Below, piece after piece: positions 58,354 through 64,000 of a stretch of DNA of 64,000 bases (position 1 is the first letter of the stretch; each line of letters opens with the position of its first letter). Under the pieces are notes generated by a model. The model was given only the letters and a program-made list of their open reading frames with translations, was not told the origin of the DNA and searched no databases. Both the position numbers and the translations under genes were made by a program. The DNA lies in contig NZ_CP060635.1 in the NCBI RefSeq assembly GCF_014337215.1, positions 571,501 to 635,500 on the forward strand, written 5' to 3'. The stretch is from Wansuia hejianensis. Lineage in GTDB: Bacteria; Bacillota; Clostridia; Lachnospirales; Lachnospiraceae.

Positions 58354-59584
58354 AATACTCCTTTGCCAGCGTCATACGCTTCTGAATGTTTTTGCGGAAG
58401 GGCAGAAGGCAGAGCGCCTCTCCGTCTTCCAGATGGTCTTCGGCCAGATCCAGCAGCTTCCATAGGAATACGGAAGCCGGCTGGCCGTATATTTCGCTGT
58501 CATAGCCTTTTTTCATCAGGTGGTTCTCTGCATCCAGTATATTCTGTTCTGTGACAGGATATTGTGCCAAAAGCTCTTCCAGAACCTCAGGTTTAAAGAA
58601 GAGTCCCTTAATCAGGGCGAGATAGGCCATGACATATTCAAAAGGCATGCTGTCTGCGCCGCGGATTTCCACATAGTGCTTCACGCGCACGTCCAGAAAG
58701 GTCATGGAGAGGATATGCTCCACGTCCTCTGGTGTGATCAGATGGTCTTTCCAGATATCTTTCACAGGACGGCTGCCCGTGTAGACAGAACCCTCCGGCG
58801 TTGGGAGGAATATCAGCGGAAGATTCCAGAGGTATTCCGCATAGGACCGGAAGCCGAAATCAGGCCGGAAAGTGCCTGGGATCATGCCGCAGCGGACGCT
58901 GTCCACATTATTCCAGATGTAGGTTCTGGCCAGGCAGCCCTGATAGGGCGCGCCCTCAAATACCGGAGTGTTGTCGGTCAGAAGCTTTAAAGCAGGCATC
59001 AGCAGATAGGCGCTCTTATATTTGCGCTGAAAATCTTTTTCACAACAGTAGTCAATAGAGACCTGGGTAGCTGCTGTGCCGCGCATCATATTGCGCCCTC
59101 TGGTGCCGGAGGACTGGAAATACTGATCCATGTAATCGTACCGTTTTTTAGGGATCAGCGGAAGGTCGTCTGCGCGGCTGACCGGCTGATATCCCAAAGT
59201 AACCAGACGATATCCGCAGCGCTGGAGAACTGGCAGCAGCTGCCTGAGAAAAGTCTGATAAATCTTCTGAATCACCCGTATGCTCTCTTTGGGGACAATG
59301 CTGATCTCCAGCTGCCCGGCCGGTTCCAGGCTGATCGAACAGTCGTTGTTATATAGTCCCAGCAGATGTTCTCCCTCGTAGTAATGGCGTGGGTAGTAAG
59401 ATTCAATTTCGTGAAGCAGGTATTCCACACCGCATTCTTCATAATACGTCACGCTGGCGCCAGTGTCCTCATGGACGATAAAATGCTCGATCTCTACGCC
59501 AAGCTTCTGGATACAGTTGAGTTTGCAACCATCCCGAAAATGCTGTTCGAGTATATCCAGGTTTCTTCTTTCGATGTCGCTCAT
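58304..59584 (-). CDS. Glutamate-cysteine ligase of the GCS2 (plant/EgtA-like) family
   Basis: A 426-residue ligase forming gamma-glutamylcysteine or another gamma-glutamyl amide. Diagnostic segments are KLGVEIEHFIVHEDTG (about 26-41) with the Mg-binding Glu residues, EPAGQLEISIVPKESI (about 82-97), MMRGTAATQVSIDYCCEKDF (about 145-164) and EIRGADSMPFEYVMAYLALI near residue 310. The type is that of plant and alpha-proteobacterial GshA and of EgtA. On the minus strand CAGGAGA precedes the ATG. It is the first gene of a two-gene operon with the ATP-grasp ligase, an arrangement consistent with glutathione-like thiol or gamma-glutamyl peptide synthesis. Confidence 0.88.
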   Translation of the reverse strand: MSDIERRNLDILEQHFRDGCKLNCIQKLGVEIEHFIVHEDTGASVTYYEECGVEYLLHEIESYYPRHYYEGEHLLGLYNNDCSISLEPAGQLEISIVPKESIRVIQKIYQTFLRQLLPVLQRCGYRLVTLGYQPVSRADDLPLIPKKRYDYMDQYFQSSGTRGRNMMRGTAATQVSIDYCCEKDFQRKYKSAYLLMPALKLLTDNTPVFEGAPYQGCLARTYIWNNVDSVRCGMIPGTFRPDFGFRSYAEYLWNLPLIFLPTPEGSVYTGSRPVKDIWKDHLITPEDVEHILSMTFLDVRVKHYVEIRGADSMPFEYVMAYLALIKGLFFKPEVLEELLAQYPVTEQNILDAENHLMKKGYDSEIYGQPASVFLWKLLDLAEDHLEDGEALCLLPFRKNIQKRMTLAKEYYGIYPQTIPTNHRRKF

Positions 59585-59673
59585 AAAAATCTCCTGTTTT
59601 TTAATGAATTATAAATTTAGGTGTTGAAATTTTCTGAAAATCATGTATAATAAACGTTGTGCAAACGCACAGT

Positions 59674-59746
59674 GCCGGAATAGCTCAGTTGGTAGAGCAC
59701 TTCACTCGTAATGAAGGGGTCGTCAGTTCGAGTCTGATTTCCGGCT
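59674..59746 (+). tRNA. tRNA-Thr (anticodon CGT)
   Basis: A 73-base cloverleaf: acceptor GCCGGAA/TTCCGGC with discriminator T, D arm TAGCTCAGTTGGTAGAGCA, anticodon arm CTTCA-CTCGTAA-TGAAG giving anticodon CGT, and T arm GTCAG-TTCGAGT-CTGAT. CCA is not encoded. TTGAAA (59624) with a 16-base spacer and TATAAT (59646) form its promoter. It is divergent from the glutamate-cysteine ligase gene. Confidence 0.96.
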
Positions 59747-59756
59747 GATTCAGAGT

Positions 59757-59783
59757 CTGCAGCCATTGGCTGCAGGCTTTTTT
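59757..59783 (+). terminator. Rho-independent terminator of tRNA-Thr
   Basis: CTGCAGCC and GGCTGCAG form a perfect eight-base stem with an ATT loop, then GCTTTTTT. The first tandem repeat unit begins at 59785, directly after it. Confidence 0.93.
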
Positions 59784-59784
59784 A

Positions 59785-60160
59785 TATCATAGGAAAGTGC
59801 GTCCTATGATATAAAAACCCTCCGGGGGATCGCACTTCGGCGGAGAGGAAGAGTGTTGCAAATGCAACCCGCCGCAGGCGGAGAATCTCGCTTGCGAGAT
59901 TCTTTCTTGTATCATAGGAAAGTGCGTCCTATGATATAAAAACCCTCCGGGGGATCGCACTTCGGCGGAGAGGAAGAGTGTTGCAAATGCAACCCGCCGC
60001 AGGCGGAGAATCTCGCTTGCGAGATTCTTTCTTGTATCATAGGAAAGTACGTCCTATGATATAAAACCCTCCGGGGGATGCGCACTCCGCGCTAAGGAAA
60101 TATGGCTGCTGGGGTGACCGCGCTCCGGCACTCGAATCCGGCTTGCCGGACTCTTTGTAC
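59785..60160 (+). repeat. Tandem array of repeat family 1 (two 125-base units plus a diverged third)
   Basis: Units start at 59785, 59910 and 60035, an exact 125-base period. The first two appear identical by eye. Each unit opens with a perfect ten-base palindrome (TATCATAGGA...TCCTATGATA), contains GTTGC-AAAT-GCAAC, and closes with GAATCTCGC-TT-GCGAGATTC. The third unit keeps the opening palindrome (60035-60061) and CCCTCCGGGGGAT but then diverges, ending with a different hairpin of the same layout (GAATCCGGC-TTG-CCGGACTC). A related single copy is at 1528-1640. No coding frame is convincing here. Confidence 0.93.
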
Positions 60161-60751
60161 AATACAGGAAAAGGAAAGTGCCTCCACAAATAGTTCATTA
60201 GATGGTGCTGCCCGACCTGTACCATGAAAAAATCCTCAGGAATAAAGTATATCAGATTCTGAAATATAATCAAGGCAGAAATTGCCACATGTGCGTAGCC
60301 TTTATCTGGTTCTTTGCAGTTGTTTTTCAAAACTGGCGATGCCTGCGTCAGTAAACACACCTGTTTACTGTGAAAACTTTGGACGTCAGCAGTGAGGCGA
60401 AACGGGCTTGCATGCGGGAGCCAAGGACATTGGAAGTGTGAGCCGGTATGGCCAGGTATTCATAGATGGGATTAGTGAATAGAATTCCTCTGTTCTTTAG
60501 ATGATTGAAATTGCCAGAGCTGGCATTGATAGTTAGATAAGGTTGAAAGACGTGGACATCAGGTGATGAGACCTGCTTCCACAAACGTGATGAGACGGCA
60601 CTGGGGAGCACGCTTCGTGATATGCTCCCCGCGTGCCCCCAATATTCCGGCCGTGGTATTGCTGTTGTGATTGCAGAAGCACAAATTGAGAGGCAATCAG
60701 CTATCATGACCGGTGAGGTCCGCGACAGCGAAAATGTGTGATTACTGTATC
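60161..60751. other. Interval without a confident gene between the repeat array and the Rpn-type gene
   Basis: Several frames are open: a 50-codon ATG frame on the plus strand (60202-60354), a 119-codon frame on the minus strand (60348-60707) and a start-less plus-strand frame ending at the TGA near 60741. They overlap each other, lack ribosome sites and match nothing I recognise. The composition is mixed. It may be decayed mobile or accessory DNA beside a tRNA gene. Confidence 0.4.
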
Positions 60752-61636
60752 TTACTTAACTGCCTGGATTTCTGCCATAAATTGCTGAACAGAGCTGGCA
60801 TGGATCGCAATCCTGTGCCAAGTTCTCAGGCAATCCAGGTCTGGTTCAGACAGCACTTTGTTTTTTAATTCTTCCGGCACCGTACCCTTAGCTTCCAGAA
60901 GTCCCAGCAATGATTCAGCAGTCCCCCGGGCAATTCCCTGAGTAATTCCCTGATTAATTCCCTCTGCGCGTTCATCCTTTAACATTTCTTCTAAAACCAT
61001 AAAACGTTCCTCCATCTCTCTGCTGGATTTTACTTTCTTTACAGATGCCTGAAGCTGCTTAACAAAATCGTTCTCAAACTCTTCCTGACTTTCCCTCAGA
61101 TCTGCCTTGACAAACCTGAGAAATTGAACCAGACCTTCGGAAACACCCTGCCGGACTCTTCCACAAGTGCTGAGAAAAATGCTGCGGCAGCCTTCATTCA
61201 GCTTCAGTATCCCATTTTCCAAGCAAATATTCTCAAAGGTGTAGCAATAAAGCCCCTGATCAAAAGGATCAAAATCACAGATAAAAATCACATAAGTATC
61301 AGGAAGCTCCGCATAATCATTCCCCGGCCGGAGCAGCTCCATATCCATCTGGCTGTGGTAATAACGGGCGCGTTTACTAAGCTCAGCCCTGCGTATCACC
61401 TGCATTTCAACGTTATAATGTGAATTCCTGTCATCAACAGCATAGACGTCAAGACGGACCCCTCTGTATTCTGGATGGAACAAAATGCTTTTTTCTGAAC
61501 TTATACAGATTTCCCCGATCCTGAGCTTCATCACCAGTTCCAAAAACTGACGGCAGTTATCTTCCATGGACATAACAGCCCCAAACATAAAATTGTCTTT
61601 TATAGTGAGTTCTTTTAACTTCTTCCTACAGCTCAT
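60752..61636 (-). CDS. Rpn-family PD-(D/E)XK nuclease / transposase-like protein
   Basis: A 294-residue protein of the recombination-promoting nuclease (Rpn/YhgA-like, PDDEXK_2) family. It begins LTIKDNFMFGAVMSM, and the nuclease core has Asp in VRLDVYAVDD and the ExQ element in YNVEMQVIRR (about 58-80), consistent with a metal-dependent endonuclease. The C-terminal region has repeated short units (GINQGITQGIARGTAESLL, about 225-243) typical of the variable tails of this family. Rpn proteins cleave DNA and promote recA-independent horizontal transfer. It stands alone in an accessory-looking region beside tRNA-Thr. Confidence 0.88.
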   Translation of the reverse strand: MSCRKKLKELTIKDNFMFGAVMSMEDNCRQFLELVMKLRIGEICISSEKSILFHPEYRGVRLDVYAVDDRNSHYNVEMQVIRRAELSKRARYYHSQMDMELLRPGNDYAELPDTYVIFICDFDPFDQGLYCYTFENICLENGILKLNEGCRSIFLSTCGRVRQGVSEGLVQFLRFVKADLRESQEEFENDFVKQLQASVKKVKSSREMEERFMVLEEMLKDERAEGINQGITQGIARGTAESLLGLLEAKGTVPEELKNKVLSEPDLDCLRTWHRIAIHASSVQQFMAEIQAVK

Positions 61637-62063
61637 ATACTCCTCCGTTCAGACAGAGGAAAACTATTCAAATGAATTATATCATGCAATTGCGTTTTAT
61701 GGCAAGTATATTATTAAAATTTCGGTATTGTTTCCAATTGATCGGTTAGGAGCGGAGTGTTTGGATACCCAGCTTTTCAGGTGCTCTGAAACGCTACGCC
61801 CAGTCCCACCTAAAGTGTCATCGGTATAGTTTCAGACGGCAACCACTGGCTGATTGTAATCTATTGGCGCCAGTATTTCTTCGTTTGCTCCAAAGTCTAC
61901 AGCTGTAGGTCCCCCGCTGTTTTCGTCCGGGTATCCACCCCTGCCTCGCCACAAGACCGGTTCTCCTGAGTATAAGTTGTAAAAGGTTTGAAAAGCTGTT
62001 AGAATATGATGTGTTTGATGACAGTTTACGAGAGCGGCATATGCAGCTCAGGTTGGAGGTATT
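61637..62063. other. Intergenic interval with repeat-family block C and the topB promoter
   Basis: The segment 61901-61950 is related in reverse orientation to 36982-37030 (shared GGGTGGATAC, CGGACGAAAA, CAGCGGG and GACCT blocks). A start-less minus-strand frame ending at 61832 and a plus-strand frame ending at 62062 both look weakly protein-like, but they follow the repeat and the promoter, so I do not call genes. The remainder shows nothing identifiable. Confidence 0.45.
61977..62005 (+). promoter_or_regulatory. Predicted promoter of topoisomerase III gene
   Basis: TTGTAA (61977-61982), a 17-base spacer and TAGAAT (62000-62005) lie about 60 bases before the start codon at 62064. Confidence 0.5.
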
Positions 62064-64000
62064 ATGAAAACTTTAGTCATTGCGGAAAAGCCCTCTGTAG
62101 GGCGGGATATCGGGAGAGTGCTGGGATGTTCACAGAAGGGCGGCGGGGCCATGGAAGGAAAGGATTATGTAGTCACGTGGGCCATGGGGCATCTGGTGAC
62201 GCTTCAGGACCCGGAGGATTATGATAAGAAATATAAGGAATGGAAGCTGGAGGTTCTGCCGATTATGCCAGAGAGGCTGGAGACGAAAGTCATTCCACAG
62301 ACCGGAAAGCAGTTTCATCTGGTAAGGGAGCTGACGGGCAGGAAGGATATAAGGGACATTGTCATAGCGACGGATGCCGGAAGAGAAGGGGAACTGGTAG
62401 CCAGATGGATTCTTCAGAAGGCCGGATGTAATAAGCCCTGCCGCCGGCTGTGGATTTCTTCCGTGACGGATAAAGCGATCCGGGAAGGGTTTGCGCATCT
62501 GAAGGATGCCCGGGAATATGAACATCTTTACGAGGCGGCTGTTTCCAGAGCGGAGGCGGACTGGCTGGTGGGCATTAACGCCACGAGGGCTCTGACCTGC
62601 AAATATAACGCGCAGCTGTCCTGCGGGCGTGTCCAGACGCCCACTCTGGCCATGATAGCTAAAAGGGAAGAGGAGATCCGTTCATTCGTGCCGCAGCCCT
62701 TTTATGGGGTGACGGTGCTGGCGGAGGGAATCAGCTTCACTTGGAAGAACCAGAAGTCGGGAAGCACCCGGACGGGGAACAGAGAAAGGGCAGAGGCCGT
62801 GCAGAAGGCGGTTTCCGGATGCCTGCAGCTGGCAGAGGTGGAAAAGAAGAGGAAGAACACTCCGGCTCCCCAGCTTTATGATCTGACGGAGCTGCAAAGA
62901 GACGCGAACAGGAAATTTGGCTTTTCAGCAAAGGAAACGCTGAATCTGATGCAGCGGCTGTATGAAAACCATAAAGTGTTGACATATCCCAGAACGGATT
63001 CACGGTATCTGACGGCGGATATTGTGCCGACCATTCGGGAAAGGCTGGAGGCTATCAGCATCGGGCCGTATAAGACGCTGGCGGGGAAGGCGAAAAAGGC
63101 AGACTTGAAGGGAAAACTGGCTTTTGTCAATGACAGCAAGGTGTCAGATCACCACGCCATCATCCCCACGGAACAATTTGTGCAGCTTGCCAATATGACG
63201 TCTGACGAGAGGAAAATCTATGACCTGGTGGTGCGAAGATTCCTGGCGGTTCTATATCCGCCTTATGTATATGAGGAAACCAGTCTGACAGGAATCTGCG
63301 CGCAGGAAAGCTTTACAGCCAGAGGCAGAATTACTGTTTCAGAGGGATGGAAAGAGGTCTACGGCAGTGAGCCGGAGGAAGTAGAACAGGCCGAGGCGGA
63401 CGCCGTAAAAAACCAGGTGCTTCCGGATGTAAAGCAGGGGCAGCGGCTGAAGGTCCTGAAAAGTACGGTGACGGAGGGCAAGACAAAGCCGCCTGCCAGG
63501 TTTAACGAGGCGACGCTTCTGTCGGCCATGGAAAACCCAGTCCGTTATCTGGAAAAAAGGGATGAACAGCTGGCCAGGACTCTGGGGGAAACCGGAGGGC
63601 TGGGAACGGTAGCCACGCGGGCGGATATCATAGAGAAGCTGTTCCGGAGCTTTTTGCTGGAGAAGAAGGGAAATGACATATATATCACTTCCAAAGCCAG
63701 GCAGCTTCTGGGGCTGGTGCCGGAAGACCTGAAGAAGCCGGAACTGACAGCCAAATGGGAGCTGCAGCTTTCTGATATGGCGAAGGGAAGTCTGAAACGA
63801 AGCGATTTCATGAAAAATATCCGCAGCTATGCCAGAGAACTGATTGATGAGATCAGGACAGAGGAAGGGGTATTTCGCCATGATAACCTGACAAATAAAA
63901 AATGCCCCAACTGCGGGAAACGGCTGTTGGCAGTCAATGGGAAGAACGCCAGGCTGCTGGTATGCCAGGACAGGGAATGCGGATACCGGGAAACTGTGTC
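62064..64000 (+). CDS. topB: DNA topoisomerase III (type IA), 3' end beyond the window
   Basis: At least 645 codons are open to the window edge. TOPRIM motifs are LVIAEKPSVGRDI (residues about 4-16) and ATDAGREGELVARWI (about 103-117). The catalytic Tyr lies in VLTYPRTDSRYL near residue 310. NEATLLSAMENP and GLGTVATRADIIEKL are family motifs. After residue 610 a zinc-finger-like segment begins (KKCPNCGKRLL, then CQDRECGYRE), so little is missing. Such TopB proteins in Firmicutes occur on chromosomes and on conjugative elements. GGAGGT sits four bases before the ATG at 62064. The type IA family is certain. Confidence 0.95.
   Translation, partial: MKTLVIAEKPSVGRDIGRVLGCSQKGGGAMEGKDYVVTWAMGHLVTLQDPEDYDKKYKEWKLEVLPIMPERLETKVIPQTGKQFHLVRELTGRKDIRDIVIATDAGREGELVARWILQKAGCNKPCRRLWISSVTDKAIREGFAHLKDAREYEHLYEAAVSRAEADWLVGINATRALTCKYNAQLSCGRVQTPTLAMIAKREEEIRSFVPQPFYGVTVLAEGISFTWKNQKSGSTRTGNRERAEAVQKAVSGCLQLAEVEKKRKNTPAPQLYDLTELQRDANRKFGFSAKETLNLMQRLYENHKVLTYPRTDSRYLTADIVPTIRERLEAISIGPYKTLAGKAKKADLKGKLAFVNDSKVSDHHAIIPTEQFVQLANMTSDERKIYDLVVRRFLAVLYPPYVYEETSLTGICAQESFTARGRITVSEGWKEVYGSEPEEVEQAEADAVKNQVLPDVKQGQRLKVLKSTVTEGKTKPPARFNEATLLSAMENPVRYLEKRDEQLARTLGETGGLGTVATRADIIEKLFRSFLLEKKGNDIYITSKARQLLGLVPEDLKKPELTAKWELQLSDMAKGSLKRSDFMKNIRSYARELIDEIRTEEGVFRHDNLTNKKCPNCGKRLLAVNGKNARLLVCQDRECGYRETV

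Noticed and set aside
59785..60160. CRISPR array
   Set aside because: The units are 125 bases, directly abutting and without unique spacers; no cas gene is nearby. No CRISPR array was seen elsewhere.
60348..60707. Minus-strand frame of 119 codons between the repeat array and the Rpn-type gene
   Set aside because: It overlaps equally plausible frames on the other strand, lacks a ribosome site and has no identifiable motif.
61832..62038. Start-less minus-strand frame with protein-like composition upstream of topB
   Set aside because: No start codon or ribosome site, and much of it is the dispersed repeat block; may be a decayed fragment but not supportable as a gene.

Overview
The window looks like chromosome of an anaerobic, Gram-positive Clostridia, most likely a gut Lachnospiraceae. 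This rests on strong AGGAGG-type ribosome sites, roughly balanced base composition, an FprA flavodiiron protein, a CarD-like regulator, DUF4317 and DUF6472-type proteins, YtaF, an NahK-type hexosamine kinase and many small translationally coupled operons. The species is not identified. About 62 protein genes, three tRNA genes (Ala-GGC, Glu-CTC, Thr-CGT), one TPP riboswitch, one complete insertion sequence and several dispersed intergenic repeats can be supported.

Layout. 1-9 kb: flavodiiron protein, amidohydrolase plus ECF S-component, cation/proton antiporter, XRE regulator, a LysR regulator divergent from glutamate dehydrogenase, and an N-acetylhexosamine 1-kinase homologue. 9-18.6 kb: L,D-transpeptidase, DUF89 protein, BirA, two paralogous methyltransferases, a MarR-type/flavodoxin operon behind a striking palindromic promoter, an EAL phosphodiesterase and a third methyltransferase. 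19-25.3 kb: a mec/bla-like operon (class B penicillin-binding protein, BlaI repressor, BlaR1 sensor-protease) with its operator over the start of transcription, followed closely by a two-gene SufCB/SmsCB-type Fe-S scaffold. 25.3-30 kb: MATE pump, CarD-like regulator whose terminator hairpin has been split by an IS4-family element, and decayed kinase/permease remnants. 30-37 kb: a small Cys-rich protein, second MATE pump, HAD hydrolase, arginase-fold protein, DUF2284 protein, membrane protein and MFS transporter. 37.2-40.3 kb: TPP riboswitch and thiC-thiE-thiD. 40.3-48 kb: DUF4317 protein, a three-gene exported/surface protein cluster, acetyltransferase, tRNA-Glu, YtaF, Ca/Na exchanger, DinB and a radical SAM protein. 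48-57 kb: cysteine hydrolase, DUF6472-type protein, TruA, HAD phosphatase, a small HTH protein, type IIA topoisomerase B and A subunits, and a pair of zinc-ribbon membrane proteins. 57-59.6 kb (minus strand): a GCS2-type glutamate-cysteine ligase coupled to an ATP-grasp ligase. 59.6-64 kb: tRNA-Thr, a tandem 125-bp repeat, an Rpn-type nuclease and the start of topoisomerase III, which runs off the window.

How genes work together. The clearest functional units are beta-lactam sensing and response (PBP, BlaI, BlaR1), thiamin pyrimidine synthesis and coupling under TPP control, Fe-S assembly by a minimal C/B pair, and a probable gamma-glutamyl peptide or thiol pathway (GCS2 plus ATP-grasp). The best candidates for something undescribed are the GCS2/ATP-grasp pair, the three-gene surface cluster at 41.6-43.3 kb, and the structured intergenic repeat families. 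All functions are assigned by reading protein motifs by eye; no database search was run.
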